Origin: Rapana venosa
Taxonomy: Eukaryota; Mollusca; Gastropoda; Neogastropoda; Muricidae
Length of the DNA: 64,000 nucleotides
Assembly (NCBI GenBank): GCA_028751875.1
Contig: CM054135.1
Coordinates: forward strand, 5,701,389 to 5,765,388
Direction of reading: 5' to 3'
This document shows, in pieces, positions 43,686 to 55,327 of this stretch. The position numbers and the translations under genes are program-made. The notes below the pieces were generated by a model. That model did no database searches and was not told the DNA's origin. It was given only the letters and a program-made list of their open reading frames with translations. Position 1 is the stretch's first letter; each line of letters opens with the position of its first letter.

Positions 43686-43695
43686 TGGTTCTTAC

Positions 43696-43939
43696 CTATC
43701 AATCATTACAGCAACGTGCACTTCAGCGAAGTCCTCATACGGCTTGTCAGTGGAGATTCCAAAGTCCTCGGTGACCACGTCCAAGTCTTCTGTCAACACT
43801 ACCACAGCAGCAGTTGCAGCAGAGATCAGTGAAGAAGACATCGAAGACGTCATCTCCCAAGCTGTGTCTTGTGAGGCAGGATCATCTTTGTCAGAGATGC
43901 TGAGTCCTGCGACACTTTCTGCCATCAGCTTCTTCAGCT
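43696..43939 (-). CDS. GPCR gene 2, upstream exon (N-terminal ectodomain)
   Basis: A 244-nt exon between a CAG acceptor after TCTCTTTCTA (minus strand, ending at 43940) and donor GTAAGA (43695 down). It encodes about 80 residues: LKKLMAESVAG, an acidic Ser/Thr-rich middle (MTSSMSSS), then KPYEDFAEVHVAVMID. Joined to 39886 it gives D-R-IYIP into TM1. Entry and exit phases equal those of 8206-8425, and 244 and 220 differ by 8 codons. An internal Met (MAES) could serve as a start, but gene 1 lacks it, so an earlier exon is likely. A GATA/GA array begins about 10 bp upstream of the acceptor. Confidence 0.78.
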
Positions 43940-43949
43940 CTGTAGAAAG

Positions 43950-44091
43950 AGAGATAGATAGATAGATAGATAGATAGAGATAGATAGTAGATATGTAATA
44001 GTAGAGATAGATAGATAGAGATAGATAGAGATAGATGATAGATAGAAGAGAGAGAGAGGAAGAGAGAGAGAGAGAGAGAGGAAGAGAGGGG

Positions 44092-44121
<30 letters not shown>
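43950..44121. repeat. GATA then GA array
   Basis: GATA units 43952-44045, then GA to 44121. It lies immediately upstream of an exon acceptor of GPCR gene 2, so on the sense strand it supplies the CT-rich pyrimidine tract. Confidence 0.95.
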
Positions 44122-44122
<1 letters not shown>

Positions 44123-44237
44123 AGCAAGTCTGTAGTTGCTGTGAAAAATCTCTGTTTCCTTTTTTTTGTCACTAACATAGGAGAGCACTGTCGACAGCAT
44201 GTGAGAAGGGAAAATGACTTCAAAAACACAGAGAGAC

Positions 44238-44412
44238 TCCCTGAAGTCGGATTAGGGCTAGCTACCTTGAAGGTGGAACACACAACAACAACAACAACAA
44301 AAACAACAACAACAACAAACAACAACAACAACAACAAAACGACAGCGGTCGCAATCGTACGTAAAATCTCACCATTGGTGAACCTCGGATTCTAGCCGAG
44401 GAACAAAAAAAA
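44238..44412 (+). mobile_element. Repeat family E with internal ACA array
   Basis: CTGAAGTCGGATTAGGGCTA at the start; CAACAA array 44283-44338; then AAAATCTCACCATTGGTGAA and TAGCCGAGGAACAAAAAAAA. The array has expanded inside the element. Confidence 0.75.
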
Positions 44413-46480
44413 CACCCAAAAAAAAACAAAATAAAAAAGGAAAAAAAAAGAAAATCAAAAACAAAAAATCTAAACCCAAAAACCAAGCCAAAAAAAAACA
44501 AAACAAAAACAAAAAAATCACAAAAATCCCCAACAGACAAGAAACCCGGTTTGGGATAGAATTTCTTCAGGGATATATGTGGGGAATTCGCTAAATATAA
44601 AAAAGATATATTTTTAATTTTTATTTTTTTTTTTTAAAATTTTATTTTATTTAGATTTTTTCGTGGGGGGCCCCCCCTCTTTCATTCGGGGATGCATGCG
44701 GGAAAGTTGTGCTACCATCCCCTTCTCTGGTCCAGATGCCGGCCTCTTGTAAAAAAGGGGGTAGGTTTGTAAGGGGGTTTAAGAGTTACCGACTTGCATT
44801 TTGGTCTCCCGGAAGGATTTTCCGGGGGGAATGGAGTCAGTACCAATTTCGCTTTGGGGAACACTCTTTAGGGGGAATGGGGAAGGGAACCCTGTGTCCC
44901 CTTTCCCCTGAACTGATTTTGAACGAACACCCACTGTCATTCACTCCGCCCTTTTGCGGAATTAAGTTTTCCCCCGGGGGGGGGGGGGGGGGGGGGGAAA
45001 AGGACGCCCCCATTAAATAATTTCCCTTTTTCTTGTTTCCCTTCGAGTGGATATTCTTTTGTCTCGATTTTCCCGGGGACACTTCTTCTTACGTGCCTGA
45101 GTCCCTAAATCGGTTTACCTCTCACCCAAAGATAGCACCAAACCCCCATTTAAAAAAGGGAGGAAAAAAACGTTTTGAAAAAAGGGAACGAACCCCCCTT
45201 CCCCTTTCAGGAAGGTGCGTAACCTCCAGCCCCCCGCCCACTTACCCAACCACAAAAAGACTCCTTAGACTGTAACCCCACAATGTTGCAAAAAATAGGG
45301 GAATTTCTTTTCAACGGGGTCTTTTTTTTTCCAATTAAAGAGGGGGGAAATAAAAAACTTAAAAAACTTTTTTGTTTCCCTTTACACATTAAACGGTGAA
45401 ACGGGAAGGATCCCTGTTCACATGGTATCCCGGGCAAAAAACGGGGATGAGCCTGCAAAACGGAACGAAAGAACAGACAATACACCTCCCCCTCCCCCGA
45501 AAAAACAATCATCAAAGAATGGCCCCCACAAAGTAAAAAACGACTAAAATTCTAAAAAAGAGAAGAACAGTCTTCAAAAATCCGACTGGCACAACCGGAA
45601 TCCCAGGTCCACAAAGCTAAAACTTTTTCCTTTCCCCCCGTTTCCCTCTTGTTAAAAAAAAACCAGATGGGGGACACACCCCTCCAAAGACACCTATATA
45701 GCACCTGGGAAGATTTAACCCGCAAACCAACTGTGGGCCCGAGGGGACTGGAAAAAAGGAGGCCTTTATTTCCCCAACCATCTGGGGTGAAAAAAACGAA
45801 CACAAAAAGAAATTTCTTGTTACAACAGTTTGAACAACTTTATGTAACTTAAAAAATGATTCGCTTTTCCATCTAAAATTTGATTCTAACACAATGTAAG
45901 AAAAAAAAATAATTACAAAGGGTTCTTAATGAATATAATTCGCCAACAAAGGATGTATTTTAAAGTTATTTTAATCTTAACCACACACACAACCAACAAA
46001 CACAACCCCATATGTTTAATTTTTTGGGGTCTACGCTTTTGTAAAGGGTGCCCTTATAAAACAGGAGAGGCGGGTTTTTCCAAACTTTTTTGTATTAAAA
46101 TTTTGCATGGGGTTTTTTTTTTTGTGTTTACTCCCCCCTTCCTTCCCTACTTCCCCCCCTCCCTTTTTTCCCTTTTTTTCCTTTTCTAAAACAACAAAAA
46201 AGAATAAAGATATGTTGTTGGGAAAAAATTGGGATGCTTATGTGAACAAAAGAAAGGATTTGTTTACAAGGGCTTCATTGGACAAACTCTGACAAAAAGG
46301 AGATCGTTGTGCCTGTACCCGGAATAGATACTCTGCCCATTTCACCGCTGCAGCAAACCCCTCTTCCTAATCTTTAATTCTGAATGCTGCTGCCAAAGAA
46401 CAGACAGAAAAACCGATCTTTTTTTTTTTCCCAAAAAAGCGTTTTGAAATTTTGTTTCAAAAACGCTGTAAAATTCCTTT
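44413..46480. other. Homopolymer-distorted region, probably poor consensus
   Basis: Runs of A, T, C and G are inflated or swapped throughout. A family B SINE can still be traced on the minus strand at 45025-45250 (plus: CTTGTTTCCC, GAGTGG, CCCGGGGACA, TTACGTGC, TCGGTTTACCTCTC), with far more differences than any other copy and mostly in homopolymers. No frame here is credible. Confidence 0.7.
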
Positions 46481-46860
46481 AAAACATCATCGTCGTCGCG
46501 TCGTCATAATCCCGTCGTCGTCGCATCACAACCACCCCCACCCCACCAACCACCCCACCACCAACACCACCACCACCCCCCACCACCACCCCCCAACACC
46601 ACCACCTCCGTGTCCGGGCGTTTGTGTAAATAATCATCAACCCCATCACACACACACAGCAGCAGCACAGCAGGCCGCAGCAGCACACAGCACAGCGAGT
46701 GGTTTGCGCCTGGGTTTTGGACGGAAAGGGCACAGGTTCGATTCCCCCTATCATAGGGGTTTTCGGATCCCGGGCCGCTCCTCCGATGGGTTGTGTCTAG
46801 TGGGGAAACTGGGGCCACACATCAGTTTATCCCCTTTATGGATTCGAGTTTTTAGAGGTT
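46481..46860. repeat. CCA/CAC-rich tract and a tRNA-like SINE scrap
   Basis: CACCACC array 46522-46605, then GCAGCAG/CA. Near 46725-46750 AGGTTCGATTCCCCC resembles a SINE B box in plus orientation. Confidence 0.55.
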
Positions 46861-47339
46861 GACAAAAACCCGACCAACAGCAGCGGTCTTAAAACACATC
46901 ACATAAACACATCACATCATCATATCATCTCACATATCTCTCTCCTCACATCATCATCAAAATCAAGACATTTGATGTCTTCATAGTAAACACTGACAGC
47001 TGTCTCTGCAACAGCACCATCGATTGTGCAGTGTGGCCTTGGTCTCCCATGGTCAAGTACATCGATGATGTCGGTGGCAGAGTGACCCATTTGGCTACAC
47101 TTAAACTTTTAGCCTTCAGTCATGTAGTAACTTTTGCAGAAAAAAAATCTGCTGAATTTCACAGATTTTTCGAAGTGTGAAAAAATTTCCCGTGTAGTTT
47201 TTTTGGGGGGTTGGGTGGGGGGGGGGCGGGGGGGGGGGGGGGTTGAGGACAAAGAGTACCCAGTAGTCATGGGAAATTTGGAAATGATCATCAAATGAAG
47301 ATTGCATTCCTACAATATTGACCCCGCCCATGCGGATTG
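46861..47339. other. No exon recognised; G-rich run
   Basis: CATCAT-rich 46890-46965. A strong G run at 47205-47242 is G-quadruplex prone. The missing 5' exon of GPCR gene 2 could lie here or upstream, but I see no candidate. Confidence 0.4.
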
Positions 47340-48720
47340 TGGTTAGGAAGCTTGAGTTTGAGATATTGCTCAAATAACCTGACCAGCACTGCAGGTGTCT
47401 GTATCTCTCGGGCCCGGCTGACGCCAGTTATACTATAATAGTAAGCGTAGAGTACAACCCTGTCAAATAGTCTCAAAGCATATGCACTTCCACAGCAGCA
47501 TAATTACGCCCTCCTCATTATCACTGATCATCATGCAATTAAAAAAATTGCCTCTGATTCGGTGGTTCCGTTTGCTCTGGTCTCATGGCGACCTCAGATT
47601 AGGTTTTCCCATACACTTCTGTGTCTGTTGTGATTTGTGTCAAAGCATTGGGGTTGGAGGTTCACGGGAGACGGGCGTTGGAGGGACGTTGTGGTGATGG
47701 CCACCTCGGGGGGGCAACTCACTCAGTCTGGGTCCGCGACTGAGCTAATACTGTCGTTAGTAGGGGGCTTAGTAGGTGGAGTCCCTGCGTGTGTTAGCTC
47801 AGAACAGGCACCACTGAACACCACCAAATGACCCAGCAGCAGTGCAGGGCCTCTCTGGCTGGTGTCCCCTCGGCCGCCTGATATTGATGGGCTCCCTGTG
47901 GACTTCCGACCCTGAGAATGCGACATGGCGCATCTGGGTATGGCTGGGGCGTGGAGATTGGAATGAGCGGCGTTGAAACAGCAGGACGGGATCGTCACAG
48001 AAGATGAGGCAGCAAAAAAAAGTACTCTAGCAGCTGTAAATTTGAAGTGCACTAGTGGTTTTTTTTACTCCGTAAAATTCTCTAGCAACAGTTAAAGTGA
48101 AGCGCACCAGTAGTATTAAGGTACAAAGTAAAAAAGTACTTTATTTCTGTCTTTTCCTTATTCTTTTATTTCGAGGACAATGGAATAAGCACTCACGTGC
48201 TTCTTTTTTTTAAACATGAAGTCCCCGTCTATATGCAGTTTTTGTCAATTTTGTCATCCGTTCCCACTAGCACACAATGGCCTACTCTTCCGAAAAGCGG
48301 AACAGGGAGTTAACGTGTGCGCAAGATGTTCTGCGTGCGTTCGCACACGGGACCTCGGTTTATAGTCTCATCCGAAGGACTTTTTTTTTAGGGAGAGTGG
48401 AGTCGGCACTGATGTTAACTCCAGAGGAAAAATCTTATTCAACAGATTCGAACTCGGGTCAGCAGATCACGAATACATCACTCTAATGTTACACCAGGCT
48501 ATCCCGTCCCCCAGCCAGTTAATGTGAAACATACCAGATGCATACATGGTAAAAATACTCTGGTGGGTTGCCTCTGTAAAAAAGGATTCTTGTCTGGCTA
48601 GCAGTCAGTGATGGTACAGTGCACCACCAGTGGCATCGATGACAAAGTGCACCAGTGGTTTTACAGAAAAGAAAAGTGCACCCTAGCATCAACACGAAAG
48701 TGAATCGCCTAGTAAAGTCT
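47340..48720 (-). other. Conserved block upstream of GPCR gene 2 (block X)
   Basis: Counterpart of 9195-10260. The same landmarks occur in the same order; a family A SINE (48160-48515) is inserted here and not at gene 1. Frames differ from those at gene 1 and contain stops. Confidence 0.55.
48160..48515 (-). mobile_element. SINE family A, full copy
   Basis: Minus strand from the head (GGGACGGGATAGCCTGGTGT, 48512) to the TTGTCCTCGAAATAAAAG end at 48165. The B box is worn (GAGTTCGAATCTG). Confidence 0.85.
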
Positions 48721-48844
48721 AGTCAAGTCAATTGAAATTTTTTCCAGATGGTACCATTGAATAAACAATGCGTTTGCTTTTTCTGTTTTCATCAAGTCAC
48801 CTATCTAGGAGCCAAAAATAAAAAGCCCCAGCTTGATCAATAAT

Positions 48845-50950
48845 ATCTGACTACATTCTTACACAGAGACAGAAAAGGCCCCACGCCATGACATCATTGT
48901 CATCATGGGGGACCTCAACGCCAAGGTCGGAAGCGACAACACCGACTATGAGAGAGTCATGGGGAAACACGGAGTGGGGAACAGAAATGACAATGGGGAG
49001 AGACTTGTGGAGTTTTGCGCCATGAACAACTTAGTGATAGGAGGGACCCTCTTCACGCACCGGGACATCCACAAGTGACTTGGACGTCGCCGAATGGGAG
49101 AGACTGAACCAGATTGACCATATGTGATAAAGGGTATATGGAGACGATCCTTCTGGATGTGAGAACCAAAGCGAAGTGCGGATGTTGGGAGCGACCATCA
49201 CCTGGTGACAGCACACATCCAGAATGAAACTGAAGAAGAACACAAGACCAAACCCACTCAAGCGCGATTTGATACCCAGCGACTGAGAGACACCAACGTG
49301 AAGTCTGCTTTCATCAACAATCTGAGGAACAGTTTCCCCACATTTTGCAAAACATATCAGACGCATGACATAGATGCGAACATGGAAGCAGATCTGTAAA
49401 CTGTACACTGAGAGAGCAAGGAGAGCATCGGTCATCAAAGAAGAAGACCAACAATGACTGGATCCAACAAGGGAGACCCTCGATGCCATCAAAAAAAGGG
49501 AGAGAATCAAAAAGAGACTTCTGCAAGTAAAGTCCCCACGGCTAGGGAGAGGTTGGAGAGTTGTACAGAGAGGCACACCGGAAAGTGAAGAGATCGCACG
49601 CCGTGACAAGATAGAACCCATGGACCAGCTGGCAGCTGAGGCAGAAGAGGCGGCGGCCCAAGGAGAGCAAGGGAGAGTCTACAGGATCACCAAGAAAGTA
49701 TGAACAAATTTAAGAGGAGCGCTGGGGGACCAATTAGGGACAGACAAGGGAAACTGTTGACAACAGAGAAATAGCAAGAAGAAAGATGGACTGAACACTT
49801 CCAGGAAGTTCTCAACCGACCACCACCTGACGAGACAGCCGACATCCCAAAAGCTACAAAAGATTTAGACATTGATGTCAACCCCCCAACAAAGGAAGAG
49901 ATAGTGGCTGCCATGAAGACCTCAAGAACGGCAAGTCGCCAGGCCAGGGCAACCCTTTGGGGGCCGAACTGTTCAAGGCAGATTCTGAAACTAGCGCTGA
50001 CATACTGCAACCACTGTTCAGAGCTGCATGGGAAGAACGAGAAAGTACTGACGATTGGACCAAGGGGGTGATAGTGTTAATCCCCAAAAAGAAAACCCGA
50101 GCGACTGCAACAACTGGAGGGGAATCACCTTTTGTCTGTGCCAAGCAAAATACTTTGGGAAGGTCATCATCAGAAGAATCAGACGCTGTGGACGATGCAT
50201 GAGGAAAAAACAAGCAGGGTTCAGGAAGCAACGAGGATGTATAGGCCCAGATATTCAGCTCAGAAACATCATCGAACAGTGCACAGAGTGGCAAAGACAA
50301 CTGTATGTGAAATTTTGTGGATTCGAAAAGGCATTTGACAGCGACACAGAGACAGTCTTTGGAGTATCCTTCAAACTATGGCATCCCCTCGAAAACTGGT
50401 ACCAAACCTTATCAAAAGCTTCTACGACAACTTCAGATGATCTGTGGGCCATAGCAACACGTATTCGAAGTCAAGACTGGAGTAAGACAAGGATGGTGAT
50501 GTCGGCAGTTCTCTTCAATTGGTCATTGATTGGGGGATGAGGGAAAACGACAGAAGACACCAAAGGGATTCGTGGAGCCCGTTTCAACACTAGATGAAAT
50601 TTGACTTTGCGGATGACCTGGCACTGCTGTCCCACAACACCAACATATCCAGGAGAAGACCAGCAGACTCCAAACATTCGGACAGCAAGTGGGGCTTCGA
50701 TTAGACCCAAAAAAAGAGACAAAGTCGCCCAAAGTAAAACAAACCCTTTAATTAAAGGTTAAGAAATAGCTCAGTTTTGGTTTTTTTTGTAAAAAAAAAA
50801 AACCCACCAAAAAGTATTGATAATACCTTTAAACAGGAGCAAAATCTAAACTCAACAATGTGGAAACATGAAATAACAATAATGTAACTACAATAAATAT
50901 TCAAGTGGACTATGGAATAAACATCTGGCAATGCAAAGGCTGGCTTTGAA
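48845..50950 (+). mobile_element. LINE (endonuclease plus RT), heavily frameshifted
   Basis: Plus-strand APE-type LINE. The endonuclease motifs are IVIMGDLNAKVGSD (about 48900) and VIGGTLFTHRDIHK (about 49035), then a degraded NQID and VGSDHHLV (about 49190). RT: GAELFK (about 49965), NWRGITF (about 50115), KQAGFRKQRG (about 50210), FEKAFDS (about 50325), LDFADDLALLSHN (about 50605-50640). After that only LNNVWKHEITIM (about 50850) is traceable. The order GIRW-like, then LDFADDLALLSH, is typical of the RTE clade (family knowledge); this is a third lineage, distinct from 36730 and 41404. Not functional. Confidence 0.85.
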
Positions 50951-50994
50951 TTTAAAATACATTTTCCAGAGGTTGTTCAAAAATGTACGTAAAA

Positions 50995-51152
50995 AGTGTG
51001 TGTGGTGTGTGTGTGTTGTGGTTGTGTGTGGTGTGTGTGTGTGGGGCGTGCGCCCGTCCGCGTGCATGTCAACAGCAAGCTTAGATTATCCACGTGCATG
51101 AAATGCTTGCGCATGTGAGAGAGCATGGTATATTTGTGTGAAAATGATTATG

Positions 51153-51184
<32 letters not shown>

Positions 51185-51195
51185 AATATATATTT

Positions 51196-51236
<41 letters not shown>
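50995..51236. repeat. GT, TA and GT arrays
   Basis: GT/GGT 50995-51042, a TA array 51161-51204 (palindromic, could extrude), GT 51207-51235. Confidence 0.93.
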
Positions 51237-51241
<5 letters not shown>

Positions 51242-51289
51242 CAAGAAATTGTCAAGTTAACACATAACGAGTAAGTAATTAAGCGAGTA

Positions 51290-51610
51290 AAGAAGGCCTG
51301 AAGTAGGTAAGTAATCAATCAAGTAAGTATTATAATAAAGTAAGAAAATAAAGAGATAAATAAGGAAGATAAACAATCAAATAATTAAGCAAGTATATAA
51401 GCAAGCAAGCAAGCAAGCAGGTGTACATAGATAGGTAGGTAAGTCAGTAAATAAGTAGGTAAGTAACCAATCAAGTAAGTATGATCATAAAGTAAGAAAA
51501 TAAAGAGATAAATAAGGAAGATAAACAATCAAATAATTAAGCAAGTAAACAAGCAAGCAAGCACGCAGGTGTACATAGATAGGTAGGTAAGTAAGTAAAC
51601 AAGTAGGTAG
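51290..51610. repeat. Tandem duplication of about 152 bp, AAGT-rich
   Basis: AATCAAGTAAGTAT at 51318 and 51470 start two copies that share AGAAAATAAAGAGATAAATA, GGTGTACATAGATAGGTAGG and an AAGC run. Units contain GTAA/AAGC microtandems. Confidence 0.9.
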
Positions 51611-51939
51611 GCAAGGAAGCAATCAACCGGCAGAATAACTAAACAACAACAACAACAACAATAAAATAAATAATAAAACAGCATATCCCTCAGACCTACC
51701 TGTCTGACTCTGCTATACAGTACAAATGGGAGGACCAAGTGTCAAAGCGAAAATCTTAACCTCGGACTGCTTGTGTTCTGTAGTCCCCATCCCTTCCCCT
51801 CTGCCAAAAACCCAGCTTATATACACTGCCGAGGAGGGAGCAACGCTTATTTTTTCTTTTCTTGTAGTCAAGAGTCATACTTGGCAAGTTTTAATTAGTG
51901 GGGATGCTTGCTGTCTCTAATCACCTTCATTTCTCTCCG
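51611..51939. other. No gene seen
   Basis: CAA array at 51640-51662, then unique-looking sequence with short frames. Confidence 0.4.
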
Positions 51940-52322
51940 CTACCTCCCCCCCCTCCCCCCCCCCCCCACACAACACATTCCACCCATCTCTCTCACTGAT
52001 TCATGGGGCGTGTGTCCCCAAACCTTCTCCTCCTTCCCTTTCATTGCCCCCCCCCCCCCTCCCCTTTCTGTTTTTCTCCTCTCGCTCTTTTTCACCCTCT
52101 GTCTATCTGTCTGTTTCTTCTGTCCGTCTGTCTGTTTCTGTCCGTCGGCTGTCTCTCTGTCTCTGTCTCTCCCTCTCTCTCTGGTCTGTCTGCCCTCTGT
52201 CTGTCTCTGTCTCTCTCTCACGCTCTCTGTCTGTATCTTTCTGTCTGTCTGCCTCTCTGTCTGTCTTGTCTGTCTGTCTGTCTTCTCTCTCTCTCTCTCT
52301 CTCTCCTCTATCTCTCTCTCCC

Positions 52323-52364
<42 letters not shown>

Positions 52365-52378
52365 CTCCCTCTCTCTGT
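51940..52378. repeat. CT/TCTG low-complexity tract
   Basis: Poly-C near 51945-51970 and 52046-52060, then CT and CTGT to 52378. Confidence 0.93.
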
Positions 52379-52504
52379 TCTGATACCGAATTATTCCATG
52401 CATATGCACAGTTCTAAGGTGATGGTACAAAATTACACTTTGGTGAAATCGTTAACCAAAAAATCAGTTGAGCGCAAAGAAACATTAAACACTTTTAGTG
52501 GTTG

Positions 52505-53116
<612 letters not shown>

Positions 53117-53149
53117 ATAACCCTTGTGTTCGACCACCATTTTTTTTTA

Positions 53150-53680
53150 TGTTCTCTCTCTCTTACTCTCTCTCTCTCTCACTATCTCTCTCTCTCTCAC
53201 TCTCTCTCCCCACTCTCTCTTTCCCTCTCTTTTCTCCCCTTTTCTCTCTCTCTCTCTCCTCTCTCTCTCCTCTCTCTCAGCAAATGACCCAAAAAAAACC
53301 AAAAAGGTTTAGTGTTATATTTTTCCTTTCCTTTTCCCCCCCCCACCATGTCTGTTTTCTACGTCTTCTGTCTATCTGTTTTGTTTCGTCTGTCTGTCTC
53401 CTGTCTGTCTCTCTTCCTGTCCTATCGGTCTTTCTATCTCTCTGTATCTCTTTCTGTCTCTCCCTCTCTCTCTCTCTCTGTATCTCTCTCTCTCTGTCAC
53501 TCTGTCTCCTTGTCTCTGCTCTCCCGTCTCTCTTCTCTTTGCCTCTGTCGCTGTCCCCTGTGTCTCTGTCTGTCTGTCTGTCTCTCTTTCTCTCTCTGTC
53601 TCTCTCTCTCTCTCTCGCTCACCCACCCATTTTTGTGCATACCCCCCCCCCACCCCCCTCTCTCTTTAGTTCTTCATTTT
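53150..53680. repeat. CT-rich tracts
   Basis: CT arrays 53150-53282 and 53385-53670, separated by about 100 bp with poly-C. Confidence 0.93.
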
Positions 53681-53815
53681 ACATCACCTCCGTTCGATTT
53701 TTTTCCACGGGGAGTGAGTGAGGGAGTAATCGATAGGACCTTTAGTAACTCAGTCACTAGCAGGTAATTACATCTCCAGGGAAGTGCTTCCTTAATATTA
53801 GTGATAGTTGTCTGG

Positions 53816-53987
53816 TTAAGTGTGTGTTGTGTGTAGGGGTGTGGGGTGTGTGTTGTGTGTGTGTGTGTGCCGTGTGTTGGTTGGTGTGTGTAGGTGTGTG
53901 TTGTGTTGTGTGTGTGTGTAGGGGGGTTTTTTGTGTGTTGTGAGAGTGTGTGTGTGAAGTGTGTGTGTGTGAGAAAAGAGAAAGAAG

Positions 53988-54032
<45 letters not shown>

Positions 54033-54385
54033 GTGTGTGTGTGTGTGCGTGTGTGAGCGTGTGAGTGTGTGTGTATGTGTGGTGTATGTGTGTGTATGTG
54101 TTGTGAGAGAAGAGAGTGAGTGAGTGTGTGTATGTGTGTGTGTGTGAGCGGTGTGAGTGTGTGTGTATGATGTGTGTGTGTATTGTTGTGTATGGAGAGA
54201 GAGTGTGTGTGAGCGTGTGTGTATGTGTGGTGTGTATGTGTGTGTGTAAGTTTGTGTGTAAGTGTGTGTGTGTAATGTTGTGTAAGGGTAGGGTTAGATG
54301 TTGTGTGTGTGTGAGTGTGTGTTTGAAAATGTGTGTTGTGTGGTTGTGTGATGTTGTATGTGTGTGTGTGTGTGTGTAAGCGCGC
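53816..54385. repeat. GT and GA tracts
   Basis: GT with GTGTTG variants, a GA block at 53975-54035, then GT to 54380. Confidence 0.95.
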
Positions 54386-54473
54386 AGGAATGCATGCGAG
54401 TGTATACATGCTTTTGAGCGCAAACACAGTGCATGAATGTTTGTAATTATTATTTTTTAAAAGATTTTTTTTT

Positions 54474-54881
54474 TAACTCTCTCTCTCTCTCTCATCTCTC
54501 CTTTTTCTCTCTCTCCTCTCTCTCATCTCTCCTCTCTCTCTCTCCCCTCTCTCTCTCTTTATAGTGTGTCGGCGCTTAAAAAGTCTGCCTTTCTTAATAG
54601 CGTGTACGTGTGTACGCACATGTGGTGTGTGTGTGTGTGTGGGGTGTGTTGTGTGTGCATGCGCGTTGTGTATATTTGCTTTTCTTTGTGTGTGTGTGTG
54701 TGTTGGCGCGCGCGCCTTTGTGAAATTGGATGCGTACATGTCTGTGCGCACTTGCGTGTGTGTGAATGCCTGCCTGCGTTTGTATAATCACGCGCACCAC
54801 ACAACGCGAGTGTGTATGTGCGTGCGTGCGTGCGTGCGTGACAAAGAGAGAAGAGGTAGATAGAAGAAGGATAGATAGAAG

Positions 54882-54966
<85 letters not shown>

Positions 54967-55015
54967 AGAGAAAAGAAAAGAGAGAGAAGAGAGAGAGAGA
55001 GAGAGAATGTGAATA
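54474..55015. repeat. CT, GT/GCGT, GATA and GA arrays
   Basis: CT 54474-54560; GT/GC 54600-54720; GCGT 54817-54840; GATA 54875-54914; GA 54915-55010. Confidence 0.95.
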
Positions 55016-55094
55016 TGAAAGAGTAAGTTAAGTCGCACACAAATTCCACTAGGGCTGCACAGAGTGAGGTCAACAGTGGACCTTGTTCACTTCG

Positions 55095-55325
55095 TGGTGA
55101 TGCTAGACAGGCGCCCTGGCCACCAGGATCAGGTTGTTAAAGCCGTATCACGACAGTCTCTGAAGTCACTAGTTCGAATCTCCTCAGCACCTGGTAAAGT
55201 TTAAAGTGAAGATTTTTTCCCGAAGTCGGAATGCGGCTACCTTCACAGTGTGCAAAATACAGTCGCTTATGCAAAGTCTTACCATGGGTGAACTTCGGAG
55301 CTGTAACTGAGGAACGAAAAACAGT
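55095..55325 (+). mobile_element. Repeat family E with tRNA-like 5' part
   Basis: A B-box-like AGTTCGAATCTCC at 55169 followed by CAGCACCTGGTAAAGTTTAA, then the E core CCCGAAGTCGGAATGCGGCT to TGGGTGAACTTCGGAGCTGT and GAGGAACGAAAAA. This copy suggests E is the 3' part of a tRNA-headed SINE. A GAA array follows at once. Confidence 0.7.
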
Positions 55326-55327
55326 TA

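Larger units (their letters stand above)
39887..43695 (-). other. Intron of GPCR gene 2 (phase 2), retroelement-filled
   Basis: 3809 bp between donor GTAAGA (43695 down) and the CAG acceptor at 39889-39887. Unspliced, the donor gives an immediate in-frame stop (AGGTAA). It contains family E, B, A, C (split by a LINE) and A copies, which I estimate make up about 3 kb, leaving roughly 0.8 kb of other sequence against 1.27 kb for the whole intron of gene 1. Confidence 0.75.

Noticed and set aside
45207..45892. Overlapping 80-100-codon frames
   Set aside because: The underlying sequence looks unreliable (homopolymer distortion), so frames cannot be trusted.
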